Origin: JAJPKK01 sp963802745
GTDB lineage: Bacteria; Pseudomonadota; Alphaproteobacteria; Rhizobiales; Xanthobacteraceae
Direction of reading: 5' to 3'
DNA: 64,000 bases
NCBI GenBank assembly: GCA_963802745.1
Contig: CAWDKL010000047.1
Location: forward strand, 1 to 64,000
Shown piece after piece: positions 27,253-35,819 of this stretch (position 1 is its first letter; the number at the start of each line of letters is the position of its first letter). The position numbers were made by a program, and so were the translations under genes. Under the pieces are notes generated by a model, which searched no databases, was not told where the DNA came from, and was given only the letters and a program-made list of their open reading frames with translations.

Positions 27253-27885
27253 ATGACGTATGCGGTCAAGGAAATGTTTTACTCGCTGCAGGGCGAAGGC
27301 CGTCACGCCGGCCGGCCGGCGGTGTTCTGCCGCTTCGCCGGCTGCAATCTGTGGAGCGGACGAGAGGTGGATCGCGCGACGGCGGCGTGCAATTTCTGCG
27401 ACACGGACTTCGTCGGCGTGAATGGGGAAGGCGGCGGCCGCTTCGACGACGCGGGTTCCCTTGGGGTTGCCGTCGAGCGGATGTGGGGCGGCGGCCCTAC
27501 GCAGCGATTCGTGGTGCTGACCGGCGGCGAACCGCTGTTGCAGGTGGATGCCGCGCTGCTGTCGGCGCTCCACGAGCGGCGGTTTGAAATTGCCGTCGAA
27601 ACCAACGGCACGCTGCGGGTTCCCCCTGGCCTCGACTGGATCACTGTCAGCCCGAAGGGAACGACGCCATTGATCCAGACCACGGGCAACGAGTTGAAGC
27701 TGGTGTTTCCACAACAGGACGTGGATCCGGCGACATTCGAGGGCCTCGCCTTCGACCATTTCCTGCTGCAGCCGATGGACGGCCCCGGTGGCGACACCAA
27801 CACGGCGGCGGCGATCGCCTATTGCCTGCGGCATCCGCGCTGGCGGCTATCGCTGCAGACCCACAAGTTCTTGGGGCTGCGCTGA
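27253..27885 (+). CDS. queE: 7-carboxy-7-deazaguanine synthase
   Basis: A radical-SAM enzyme that converts 6-carboxytetrahydropterin to 7-carboxy-7-deazaguanine, a step towards the queuosine tRNA modification. The cluster motif is C31-x14-C46-x2-C49 (FAGCNLWSG ... AACNFCDTDF), the spacing special to QueE. VLTGGEPLLQ and AVETNGTLRVP mark the SAM-binding and substrate parts. Length (210 residues) is normal. ATG 27253 fits the family start (MTYAVKEMFYSLQGEG). The stop overlaps the queD start (TGATG), so the two form a coupled pair with consecutive functions. Confidence 0.93.
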   Translation: MTYAVKEMFYSLQGEGRHAGRPAVFCRFAGCNLWSGREVDRATAACNFCDTDFVGVNGEGGGRFDDAGSLGVAVERMWGGGPTQRFVVLTGGEPLLQVDAALLSALHERRFEIAVETNGTLRVPPGLDWITVSPKGTTPLIQTTGNELKLVFPQQDVDPATFEGLAFDHFLLQPMDGPGGDTNTAAAIAYCLRHPRWRLSLQTHKFLGLR

Positions 27886-28253
27886 TGTACGAACTCAGCA
27901 AGGAGTTTCGGTTCGACGCCGCGCATACGCTCGACCGCCGCGTGGATGCCGAGCCGAGCCGCCGGATTCACGGCCACTCCTACCGTGCCGAAGTGGTCGT
28001 CCGCGGCCGACCCGATCCGGTAACCGGCATGATCATCGACCTCGGGCTGCTCGATCAAGCGCTCCATGAGGCGCGCGACGGTCTGGATCATCGGTTTCTC
28101 GACGAGATCAACGATCTCGGACCCGCCACGATGGAGAACCTGTCCGCCTGGATCTGGCGCCGGCTGGCACCAAAAGTACCCAATCTGTGGCGGGTGACAG
28201 TGCGGCGCGACAGCGACGGCGGGGCCTGCAGCTACTACGGCACCGAGGCGTGA
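27885..28253 (+). CDS. queD: 6-carboxytetrahydropterin synthase (QueD family)
   Basis: Makes 6-carboxy-5,6,7,8-tetrahydropterin from 7,8-dihydroneopterin triphosphate, the substrate of QueE. The zinc ligands are His14, His29 and His31 (AAHTLDRR and IHGHSY). LDHRFLDEI and a C-terminal Glu match the active-site acid region. Where E. coli QueD has its catalytic Cys (KCGRLHGH), this protein has Ser25 (PSRRIHGH). At 122 residues the length is normal. It is translated from an ATG overlapping the queE stop. Confidence 0.9.
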   Translation: MYELSKEFRFDAAHTLDRRVDAEPSRRIHGHSYRAEVVVRGRPDPVTGMIIDLGLLDQALHEARDGLDHRFLDEINDLGPATMENLSAWIWRRLAPKVPNLWRVTVRRDSDGGACSYYGTEA

Positions 28254-28495
28254 CCGGTCTCGTGCGGATGCTTGCGCAGAGGTGCGATGTTCAATCCGCG
28301 TCACGGCGAAACGGGATGTCTTGTAACCCGCTTCCGATCGCTCCCGGCTGGCCAAGCGGCGTCTGCGCGAGTGCGTCAAGCAGCTTCGCCGGGTTATTGG
28401 AAGGGCCGAACGATCTGCCATCCACTGCCGGTGGGCGCGGCAATGCCCCGCGCCACCCGTCAGAAATAATTAGCTTTGAGCTGCGCCGGCAGAGT

Positions 28496-28906
28496 TTAAT
28501 CTATCCGCGCCAATACCTGCTCCAGGGCGGCAATGAACCGCGGCCATCCTGCCTTGGCACCCTGGTAGTATTGCTGCTGATCCGGCCCGAAGCCCGACTG
28601 CTCCATGCGCAGGTGGGTCCCCGTGCCTGTCGGGGTGAGCGTCCACGTCACGACACTCCCGAGACCATAGGCACCCCACGTATAAGACAGCATTTTGTTC
28701 GGCTCGACTGCCAGCACCTGACAATCGACAGCGCCCCAGTCCGCGCGAAGATTGAAACGGTGGCCCACCACAGGATTGAAGTCGTTCTTCATGAGCCATT
28801 CCTCGATCAGGTGTGGCTGCGTGAGTGCGCGCCAGATCTTTTCCGGCGGATAAGGTAGCTCCCGTTCGACAACGACGGAGAGCGTTTGGGGCGAGGTTTC
28901 GTTCAT
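28496..28906 (-). CDS. SRPBCC / AHSA1-type domain protein
   Basis: A 136-residue single-domain protein with the START-like fold of the Aha1 C-terminal family. VERELPYPPEKIWRALTQPH and EEWLMKNDFNPVVGHRF form the first half, WTLTPTGTGTHLRMEQSGF the strand before the long helix. Proteins of this family bind small hydrophobic ligands. It begins at ATG 28906, overlapping the stop of the ArsR-type regulator by 4 bp, a very common regulator/SRPBCC pair in proteobacteria whose ligand is unknown. Confidence 0.85.
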   Translation of the reverse strand: MNETSPQTLSVVVERELPYPPEKIWRALTQPHLIEEWLMKNDFNPVVGHRFNLRADWGAVDCQVLAVEPNKMLSYTWGAYGLGSVVTWTLTPTGTGTHLRMEQSGFGPDQQQYYQGAKAGWPRFIAALEQVLARID

Positions 28907-29226
28907 TGGTCCATCCTTTTGAGGAGATCCTCGAGGTGGTCGAACCGATTTTGCCAGAATCCGGCCATTTGGTTTGTCCAGTCGTTCAACACCGCCAAGG
29001 CGCCGAGCTGCGCGCTGTAATGGGTCTGTCGTCCTTCGTGGCGGTCGCGGACCAGCCCGGCCTGCTTCAGGACACGCAGATGCTTCGATACGGCCGGTTG
29101 CGAGACCCCGGACTGCGCCGTCAGTGCCGTCACGGTCTGCTCGCCTTCGCGGCATAGGCGCTCGAAGATCGCCCGCCGGGTCGGATCGGCCAGCGATCGG
29201 AACAGAGTGTCATGGGGGGCCGGCAT
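28903..29226 (-). CDS. ArsR-family transcriptional regulator
   Basis: A 107-residue winged helix repressor. LADPTRRAIFERLCREGEQT, VSQPAVSKHLRVLKQAGLV (recognition helix) and RQTHYSAQLGAL (wing) are in order. No metal-binding Cys pair (ELCVCD) is present, so it belongs to the metal-independent group often paired with SRPBCC proteins. ATG 29226 gives the usual length; upstream codons in frame have no sense. It probably represses its own two-gene operon. Confidence 0.88.
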   Translation of the reverse strand: MPAPHDTLFRSLADPTRRAIFERLCREGEQTVTALTAQSGVSQPAVSKHLRVLKQAGLVRDRHEGRQTHYSAQLGALAVLNDWTNQMAGFWQNRFDHLEDLLKRMDQ

Positions 29227-29548
29227 TTCGATCCATAACCTGTTGGCTATTGATAAGACCAATAACCATCCGGATATGTAAGTCAAGCGGATTGAAGCCG
29301 GGCAGAAGCGACGCAACCAGGCACATCCCTTGAGGGAACCGGACCAGCGCGGGCTGGACGGTCCGGCGGAGACGGCGGGACAAACGAAGTGCGTGGTCCT
29401 GGATCTGGATGCGCAGCTTGCCAAAGCCGGCGCGGCCTTGCGGCTACCATGACCGCAAGAGCAGCCCCGTGCGGTTCCGACGGCCGTCCACGATCCACGT
29501 TGCGGCCAGGCCATAAACCGGGGCATGATGGGGCTGAGTGGAGGAAAC
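29227..29548. other. divergent promoter region
   Basis: About 320 bases between the ArsR operon (leftward) and the NHL protein (rightward). The stretch 29,240-29,285 is AT-rich, with a short ATTGATAAGACCAATAACCA near-palindrome just upstream of the ArsR start, a plausible ArsR operator. No gene is seen. Confidence 0.4.
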
Positions 29549-30625
29549 ATGAACATGAAAACCAGTCATCTCGTCACCGCTGCGGCAGCCGCCGCATTCG
29601 CCCTCGCGGCGCAAACCCAATTCGTCGCACCCGCGGCGGCGCAAAACGCCGTGCCGCATTACGAGGCCGATCCGGCGTGGCCGAAGCCGTTGCCGAACCG
29701 TTGGATTCTGGGCGGCCTCGGCGGCCTGTGCGTCGATGCCCAGGACCATGTGGTCATCCTCAATCGTCAGGACATTTTGGACGGCGAACTCACCGCCGGC
29801 AGCCTGGCGCCGTCGATCATCGAGTTCGATCCGGCCGGCAACGTGGTCAATTCGTGGAGCAACCCACAGCTGCTCGATGCCCGCCTGCACAGCTGCCATT
29901 TCGACAAGGATGGAAATTTCTGGGTGGCCGCCGCCCCGTCCGGCGTGGTGCAAAAATTCACCCATGACGGCAGCAAGCTGCTCATGCAGATCGGCAAGAA
30001 GGGCGTGCTGGATTCCTCCGACGGCACCATCAAGGGCAAGCCGCTCAATTCCGCGTTCCCGCAGTTCCACATGCCATCCAGCATCTTTGTCGATCGCCAG
30101 AACGGCGATGTCTATGTGTCCGACGGCGAAGGCCGCAACAGCAACCGCCGCGTCGCCGTGCTGGACCGCGAGGGCCGCTTTCTGCGCCAATGGCTGCCGG
30201 AGGGCATGCAGAACGTGCATTGCATGACGATCAGCAATGACGGGCTCGTCTACGTCTGCAACCGCGACAACGCCCGCATCCAGGTCTATGACAAGCAGGG
30301 CAATTTCCAGCGCAACATCGAAGTGCCGTGGAAGCCCTACACCCCGCCGGCCGACGGCAAGGTCAAGCAGTTCGGCGGCGCCGCGGTCGCGATCGATTTT
30401 TCGCCGGATCCGGCCCAGACATACATCTTCGTCATCAACCAGAACAATTCCGAGATCGAGATCATCGAGCGCCAATCCGGCAAGCTGGTCGGCAGCTTCG
30501 GCAGTATCGGCAAGCTGCCCGGCCAGCTCGACCAGCCGCACGGCATCGCGGTCGACTCCAAAGGCAATGTCTACGTGGACGAAAACCGCGGCCGCCGCGT
30601 GCACAAGTTCCGGGTGGTGCTGTAG
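29549..30625 (+). CDS. secreted NHL-repeat beta-propeller protein
   Basis: A 358-residue exported protein. The signal peptide is MNMKTSHLVTAAAAAAFALA...AAA before QNAVPHYEAD. At least five NHL-like blades follow, with the 'P.gi.vd..g.vyV.d..n.ri..f' pattern: SSIFVDRQNGDVYVSDGEGR, CMTISNDGLVYVCNRDNARI, GIAVDSKGNVYVDENRGRRV. The fold is that of the peptidylglycine amidating lyase and related propellers; enzyme activity cannot be inferred. ATG 29549 was chosen because GGAGG lies 6 bp upstream. Confidence 0.8.
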   Translation: MNMKTSHLVTAAAAAAFALAAQTQFVAPAAAQNAVPHYEADPAWPKPLPNRWILGGLGGLCVDAQDHVVILNRQDILDGELTAGSLAPSIIEFDPAGNVVNSWSNPQLLDARLHSCHFDKDGNFWVAAAPSGVVQKFTHDGSKLLMQIGKKGVLDSSDGTIKGKPLNSAFPQFHMPSSIFVDRQNGDVYVSDGEGRNSNRRVAVLDREGRFLRQWLPEGMQNVHCMTISNDGLVYVCNRDNARIQVYDKQGNFQRNIEVPWKPYTPPADGKVKQFGGAAVAIDFSPDPAQTYIFVINQNNSEIEIIERQSGKLVGSFGSIGKLPGQLDQPHGIAVDSKGNVYVDENRGRRVHKFRVVL

Positions 30626-30630
30626 TGCCG

Positions 30631-30660
30631 CAGGGTGGGCACGGCGCCGTGCCCACCCTG
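30631..30660. repeat. perfect 30-bp palindrome, terminator-like
   Basis: CAGGGTGGGCACGGC is followed directly by its exact complement, six bases after the NHL gene stop. With no loop bases the RNA would fold with a 3-4 nt loop. There is no T run, so it is more likely an interspersed palindromic repeat that also slows or ends transcription. Confidence 0.65.
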
Positions 30661-30738
30661 ACCGCGCAACCGTAGATCGCACCCTCTCCCTTACGAGGAA
30701 TTGCAACTTTTGTCGAGCCGGTCCCGCCCACGCGCCCC

Positions 30739-31866
30739 TCAGGGCCGGCCGAGCGCGAGGTCGTCGCGATGGATCATCGCGGCGCGGCCCCCCGCGCCGA
30801 GCACCAGCGCGATGTCCGCGGATGGGCGCCCGCGCACCTTCTCGGCATCGCCGGCATCGTAGGCGATGAGGCCGCGGCCGATCTCGGCACCGTCCGGGCC
30901 GCGCACGATGACGGCATCGCCGCGGGCAAACTGGCCGTCGATACGGATAACCCCCACGGGCAGCAGGCTGTTGCCGCGCCGCAAGGCGGCGACGGCGCCG
31001 GCGTCGATGGTGAGGGTGCCCTTCGGCTCCAGCGTGCCGGCGATCCATTTCTTGCGCGACGTGACCGGATTGCCGTGGGCGAGGAACCACGTCGTCGGTG
31101 CAGCATCGGCGATGGCGCGCAGCGGATGATCGATGCGGCCGGATCCGATCACCATATGGGTCCCGCCCGTGGTCGCGATCTTGGCGGCTTCGATCTTGGT
31201 CTGCATGCCGCCTTTCGACAATTCCGAAGCCGGAGCCCCCGCCATCGCCTCGATGTCCGCGGTGATGCGCTCGACCACCGGAATGAGCTTGGCATGGGCG
31301 CTCGATCCGGGCGGCGCATCATAGAGCCCGTCCACGTCCGACAGCAGGATCAGCAGGTCGGCGCTCGCGAGCGTCGCGACGCGCGCGGCAAGGCGATCAT
31401 TGTCGCCGTAGCGGATTTCGTTGGTGGCGACGGTGTCGTTCTCGTTGATCACCGGCACCGCGCGCCATTCCAACAGCTTGGCAATGGTGGAACGGGCGTT
31501 GAGATAGCGGCGCCGCTCCTCGGTATCGCCGAGCGTCACCAAAATCTGCCCGGCCCCGATGCCGTGGCGGCCCAGCGCCTCCGACCAGGTGCGCGCCAAA
31601 GCGATCTGCCCGACCGCCGCCGCCGCCTGGCTTTCCTCGAGCTTGAGCGGCCCGCGCGGCAGTTTTAGCACCGCCCGCCCGAGTGCGATCGACCCCGAAG
31701 AGACGATCAGCAGGTCGCGCTTTTCGCCGTGCAGGGCGGCCACGTCTTCGACCAGCGAGGCCAGCCAGGCTTCCTTGACCTGGCCGGCTTGGGCGTCGAT
31801 CAGGAGCGAGGAGCCGACCTTGATGACGATGCGCTGGAAATCGCGAATGCTGGGGAGCTTTGACAT
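30739..31866 (-). CDS. proB: glutamate 5-kinase
   Basis: The first enzyme of proline synthesis: phosphorylates glutamate with ATP in the cytosol. The amino acid kinase domain shows IVIKVGSSLL, LIVSSGSIALG, PVINENDTVA, YGDNDRLAARVA and LLSDVDGLYD. A GGMQTKIEAA segment carries the conserved Lys. A C-terminal PUA domain (about residues 280-370, GTLTIDAGAVAALRRGNSLL) is present. ATG 31866 (MSKLPSIRDFQ) matches family starts. In many relatives proB lies between obgE and proA, but neither is adjacent here. Confidence 0.95.
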   Translation of the reverse strand: MSKLPSIRDFQRIVIKVGSSLLIDAQAGQVKEAWLASLVEDVAALHGEKRDLLIVSSGSIALGRAVLKLPRGPLKLEESQAAAAVGQIALARTWSEALGRHGIGAGQILVTLGDTEERRRYLNARSTIAKLLEWRAVPVINENDTVATNEIRYGDNDRLAARVATLASADLLILLSDVDGLYDAPPGSSAHAKLIPVVERITADIEAMAGAPASELSKGGMQTKIEAAKIATTGGTHMVIGSGRIDHPLRAIADAAPTTWFLAHGNPVTSRKKWIAGTLEPKGTLTIDAGAVAALRRGNSLLPVGVIRIDGQFARGDAVIVRGPDGAEIGRGLIAYDAGDAEKVRGRPSADIALVLGAGGRAAMIHRDDLALGRP

Positions 31867-32099
31867 GTCCTGATCGCCGCACGGCCTCCGAGCGGCCCTT
31901 GCGGCGGCATGTATCAGGGCGAGGCGCGGAATGGAATGCCCCGCGCGGCCGCGAGCCGGGGTGACAGGGGGTGAAGGCCGCAAGTCCGTCGTGCGGTCGC
32001 GATTCGCGATGGCGGCTTGACACCAAAACACCCATTCCGCCAAACGCTGCTTCGTGGGCATGGCATGAGATTTACGCGGCGATGTCCGGGAGAGCCGTC

Positions 32100-34562
32100 A
32101 TGAAAAATACCTTCGTCGGCAGCCCGGTCGAACGGCGGGAGGATTTGCGGTTCCTGCGCGGCCGCGGCCAGTATGTGGACGACTTGCGCCCCGACGGGCT
32201 GCTCTATGCCGTGATCCTGCGCAGTGCCGTCGCCCATGGCCGCATACGGGCGATCGACGTGTCCGGTGCACTGCAGATTAAGGGTGTGCACGCCGTCATC
32301 ACGGCGCGCGACATGCCGGGGGGACCGCCGAAAATCGCCATGCGGCTGCAGCCGCTGCCCGAATTCAAGCCGTTCGAGCAGAGTGTCATCGCCGACACCA
32401 AGGTCCGCTACGTGGGCGAGCCCATGGCGGTGGTGCTGGCGGACGAGCGTCGCCATCGGGGAAGACGCGCTGGAGCGCATTGCGGTCGATATCGAGGCGC
32501 TGCCGGCAGTGACCGATTGCGCAATCGCCGCCAAGGGCGACCGGCTGCTGTTCGAGGATGCACGGCACCAACCGTGTCCATGGTCTTCACGGCCGAATGC
32601 GGCGATACCGACGCTGCCTTCGCGGCGGCGCCTTACCGGCGGCGGGAAACATTCAGCGTCGGCCGCCACTACGGCCTCACCATGGAGCCGCGCGGCGTGA
32701 TGGCCGAGTGGGACGCCGCCGCCGGCCGCCTCACCGTCTCGGGCGCCGCCAAGGTGCCGTTCTTCAACCGGCGCATTCTTGCCGCCCAGATCGGCCTGCC
32801 GGTAGATGCCATCGCCATGGTGGAAAACGATGTCGGCGGCGGCTACGGCGCCCGCGGCGAGTTCTATCCGGAAGATTTCTTGATTCCCTTTGCGGCGCGC
32901 CATGTCGGCCGGCCGGTAAAATGGATCGAGGACCGCCGCGAAAACCTTTTAGCCATGAACCACGCCCGCCAGGCCGAGGCCGACGTTGAAATCGCCTGCA
33001 CGCGCGATGGCATGATTTTGGGACTCCGCGGCAACGCCGATGTCGATATGGGCGCCTATATGCGCACCAACGGCGCCGTCGGCGCGCGCAACATCGCTCA
33101 GTTCATGGCGGGGCCATACCGCATCCCGAACATGAAACTCACCTCGGCGCTGTGGATGACCAACAAAACCCCGGTCGGCACCTACCGCGGGCCGGGGCGC
33201 TTCGAGACCGACTTCTTCCGCGAGCGCCTGTTCGACATGGTAGCGAAGGATCTTGGTCTCGACCGGGTTGAGTTCCGCCGCCGCAATCTCGTTGCGGCCT
33301 CCGAGATGCCCTATCGGGTGCCGACGATTACGCCGTTCGAGTCGAAGGACGAGTTCGACAGCGGCGATTACGCCGTTATGCTCGACCGCTGCCTTGCCGA
33401 GTTTGGCTGGGCCGACAAGGCGAAGCTGCAGGGCCGGTTGATCGACGGGCGCTATCACGGCTTGGCTGTGGGTTGCTTCGTCGAGGGCGGCGCCGCCGGC
33501 CCGAAGGAGACCGCGCGGCTTGAGATCGAGCCCGGCGGCACGGTTGCGGTGTTTATCGGCTCGTCCGCGGTCGGCCAGGGGGTGGAAACCGTGTTCGCCC
33601 AGATCGCCGCCGACGCACTGGAAATCCCGATGGAGCGCATCAGCGGCGTCCATCACGGCTCGACGGCCTATGTGAGCGACGGCTACGGCGCCTATCATTC
33701 GCGCTCGATCGTCATGGGCGGTTCGGCGCTGCTCGATGCGGCGAAAAATTTCCACGCATTGATCCGCGCCACCGCGGCGCAGCGGTTCGGCTGTGCGGCC
33801 GAGGATGTCATGATCCGGGAGGACCGTGTCGTTGTGCAGCCGCGTTCTTCACCTCTCCCCGCTTGCGGGGAGAGGTCGGCGCGCGCCAGCGCGCCGGGTG
33901 AGGGGCAGCGGCCTCTCGAGACCGTGCCGGTGACCACCGGTCACACCGCGCCTGTGGCGGCCCCTCACCCCCTCCCTCTCCCCGCAAGCGGGGAGAGGGA
34001 GCGCGGCGCCACCGCTCCCCCCATCTCGGCCTCCTTGGCGGATTTCGCCGGGCTGACGGCGGAGGGAATTTTCCTGAACAAGAAGCACACCTACAGCTGC
34101 GGGGCGCACGCCGCCCATGTGACGGTGGACGCACGGCTCGGCGAGGTCCGCATCGTCGACTATCTCGCGATCGCCGATTGCGGCCGCATCATCAACCCGA
34201 TGACGCTGCGCGGCCAAGTGATCGGTTCGCTGGTCCAAGGCCTCGGCGGCGCCATGCTGGAGGACCTCCTCTACGACGCCGACGGCCAGTTCCTGACCGG
34301 CTCGCTCGCCGATTATCTCCTCCCCACCGCCAGCGACTTCCCCAACCTGCGCGCCGTGACGACCGAACTGTTTCCCTCCCCCATCAACCCGCTCGGCGCC
34401 AAAGGCGCCGGCGAAGGCGGGATTATTTCGGCCGGCGGCATCATGGCCAACGCGGTCGCCAACGCGCTGCGCGATTTCGGCGCGGAGCCGCGGGAACTGC
34501 CGCTGACGCCGCAGCGGATTTGGGAGATGGTGGGAGGGGGGCTTCGACATAAGAGCTTCTAA
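32100..34562 (+). CDS. molybdenum hydroxylase large subunit (xanthine dehydrogenase / CoxL family)
   Basis: The molybdopterin-binding subunit of a xanthine dehydrogenase-type enzyme of about 820 residues. The start MKNTFVGSPVERREDLRFLR and RGQYVDDL are typical. EPRGVMAEW, TYRGPGRFETDFFRE and the catalytic Glu in GAKGAGEGG (about residue 772) are present. Two compensating indels garble about 40 residues between 32,445 and 32,575; another frame there reads SVAIGEDALERIAVDIEALP. A ~157-bp palindromic element is inserted in frame at 33,847-34,003. The iron-sulfur and FAD subunits that such enzymes need are not next to it. Confidence 0.85.
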   Translation: MKNTFVGSPVERREDLRFLRGRGQYVDDLRPDGLLYAVILRSAVAHGRIRAIDVSGALQIKGVHAVITARDMPGGPPKIAMRLQPLPEFKPFEQSVIADTKVRYVGEPMAVVLADERRHRGRRAGAHCGRYRGAAGSDRLRNRRQGRPAAVRGCTAPTVSMVFTAECGDTDAAFAAAPYRRRETFSVGRHYGLTMEPRGVMAEWDAAAGRLTVSGAAKVPFFNRRILAAQIGLPVDAIAMVENDVGGGYGARGEFYPEDFLIPFAARHVGRPVKWIEDRRENLLAMNHARQAEADVEIACTRDGMILGLRGNADVDMGAYMRTNGAVGARNIAQFMAGPYRIPNMKLTSALWMTNKTPVGTYRGPGRFETDFFRERLFDMVAKDLGLDRVEFRRRNLVAASEMPYRVPTITPFESKDEFDSGDYAVMLDRCLAEFGWADKAKLQGRLIDGRYHGLAVGCFVEGGAAGPKETARLEIEPGGTVAVFIGSSAVGQGVETVFAQIAADALEIPMERISGVHHGSTAYVSDGYGAYHSRSIVMGGSALLDAAKNFHALIRATAAQRFGCAAEDVMIREDRVVVQPRSSPLPACGERSARASAPGEGQRPLETVPVTTGHTAPVAAPHPLPLPASGERERGATAPPISASLADFAGLTAEGIFLNKKHTYSCGAHAAHVTVDARLGEVRIVDYLAIADCGRIINPMTLRGQVIGSLVQGLGGAMLEDLLYDADGQFLTGSLADYLLPTASDFPNLRAVTTELFPSPINPLGAKGAGEGGIISAGGIMANAVANALRDFGAEPRELPLTPQRIWEMVGGGLRHKSF
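33847..34003. repeat. palindromic element inserted in frame in the hydroxylase gene
   Basis: Two hairpins, ACCTCTCCCCGC-TT-GCGGGGAGAGGT (33851-33876) and CCCTCTCCCCGC-AA-GCGGGGAGAGGG (33974-33999), flank an inverted GGTGAGGGGC / GCCCCTCACC pair. The whole is one large imperfect inverted repeat. The host frame stays open through it and adds about 52 residues (SPLPACGERS ... HPLPLPASGERE) that have no place in the family. It resembles REP/BIME-type repeats of Bradyrhizobium relatives. Confidence 0.8.
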
Positions 34563-34669
34563 TGATTTGTGGCGTCGGCAAGTTCCTTCAGCGAATCCAA
34601 ATCATCGTCCATGAGGTGCGATCCTCTTAGATGTGGCATCTGCCATAATCCGAGCGCCATTACACGATC

Positions 34670-34896
34670 GCCTACGGAGATACTGGTAGCCGGTTCGTTC
34701 TTTGAAGCAAGGGCTGGCAGGCCGGCCGGCGCGCCAGAATGGGTGCGATCAGCTTGCTTCGCCGAGGGCCTGAACCGGTTTCACGACCCAGGGCTTCGGG
34801 TATATGCAACTCACGCGATGAACTGGCCGCCGGCAGTTCGACTGTCAGCTCGATAGGCTCATCATCGGCGGTCGCAATGGGTTTCAACTTGGCCAT
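34670..34896 (-). pseudogene. DUF2274 protein, degenerate
   Basis: Starts well at ATG 34896 (MAKLKPIATADDEPIELTVE, then LPAA), the usual opening of DUF2274, a short ribbon-helix-helix-like protein found at the end of trb conjugation operons. After this several indels disturb the HRELHIYAEALGRETG part, and SKLIAPIL follows. It lies 10 bp after the TrbI remnant on the same strand, the standard gene order. Confidence 0.65.
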
Positions 34897-34906
34897 CTGG
34901 CGGTCC

Positions 34907-35010
34907 TCAGGCTTGATAGGATTCGTGCACGAAATTGTGGGTGACATTGACACGAACCGGGAACCCAGGCCGAATGGTGATGGTAGGCTGGACATTTTTA
35001 TCGCCGTCCC
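34907..35010 (-). pseudogene. TrbI C-terminal fragment
   Basis: The minus strand reads NVQPTITIRPGFPVRVNVTH and NFVHESYQA before a stop at 34907-34909. This is the end of TrbI, the VirB10-like inner/outer membrane-spanning subunit of a Trb type IV secretion channel. Nothing upstream (higher coordinates) continues the protein. Together with the DUF2274 relic it is the last trace of a lost conjugative element. Confidence 0.6.
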
Positions 35011-35156
35011 CTAACCTCGTCGTCGCATCAAGACGGGCTGGCACCCACCAACCTGCCGACATCGGTAAGGTGGTTTCCACGCAAAGTGGGATGCGGCCGT
35101 TGCAAACGGCAAGACGTGGAATGCGCCAGCCCCTCCTTTGACCAATGGAGGGTCAC

Positions 35157-35819
35157 ATGAAAGTGCTGGCGATAGAGACGCTCATCACGGAACGCTGCAA
35201 AGCACGTGGGCTCAGCCGCCCTGATCTCGTACGGTGTGCTGGTTTCAAGAACGTCGCCAAGGGCCTCCGTCGCCTTGACGCGTTGTGCGCAGGCGAGATG
35301 AAGGCCACCGAATCCCTCATCGCGGGCCTGCCGGCTGCTTTGGAATTACCACCCGAGGTGATCACTGATACCATCCGCGAAACTCAGCAGCAGCTCGATG
35401 AAGCTACACGCATTGCCGAGGAAGAGCGGGATGCAGCTTGGCGACTGGCCTTTCGGCCATGTGCTTATTTGTTGGGAACGACCGACCGACCGACGTGTGC
35501 GATCATCATCTATGGGATTTCTGGTGGAGCGGAGCGGTGGCTGAAAATCCCGCTTGATCTCTCGCAGCCACCTGTGACTTTCGCTCAGCAAGCCCATGCG
35601 GTTGTTCGCAGAACCTCCACAGTTCCCTTCTTCGGGCCGACGACGGGATTCATTGTCAACTACACGCCCGAGTGTGCTGTCCGTTTCGATCTGAGCGGCG
35701 ATCCTGTGGAGACGTTCGATCACGCCTACCGACCGGGCGGTGACGTTGTGATCTCGATTGGCGGGCAAAGGACGACCGGGCAGGTGTTCCGGAGGATCAT
35801 TGGTATCAAGGCAGATTAA
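35157..35819 (+). CDS. conserved hypothetical protein
   Basis: A 220-residue soluble protein. The N-terminus (MKVLAIETLITERCKARGLS / RPDLVRCAGFKNVAKGLRRL) looks like a helix-turn-helix of the lambda-repressor type with a short helical bundle after it. The rest (LLGTTDRPTCAIIIYGISGG, FNYTPECAVRFDLSG) has a beta-rich character. ATG 35157 was chosen because GGAGGG lies 5 bp upstream. No family is named. Its position beside the trb relics hints that it arrived with the same lost element. Confidence 0.55.
   Translation: MKVLAIETLITERCKARGLSRPDLVRCAGFKNVAKGLRRLDALCAGEMKATESLIAGLPAALELPPEVITDTIRETQQQLDEATRIAEEERDAAWRLAFRPCAYLLGTTDRPTCAIIIYGISGGAERWLKIPLDLSQPPVTFAQQAHAVVRRTSTVPFFGPTTGFIVNYTPECAVRFDLSGDPVETFDHAYRPGGDVVISIGGQRTTGQVFRRIIGIKAD

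Noticed and set aside
26632..27834. 400-codon frame opposite queE
   Set aside because: It overlaps queE and the tRNA, and shows only composition-driven text.
29444..31090. 548-codon open frame on the minus strand over the NHL gene
   Set aside because: It is the shadow of the NHL gene and of the proB end: no motif, Arg/Ala/His-rich, and the plus-strand frame has a signal peptide, ribosome site and repeats.
31867..32061. N-terminal extension of proB to 32,061
   Set aside because: The extra 65 residues have no sense and contain shadow text of the divergent region; family start and spacing favour ATG 31866.
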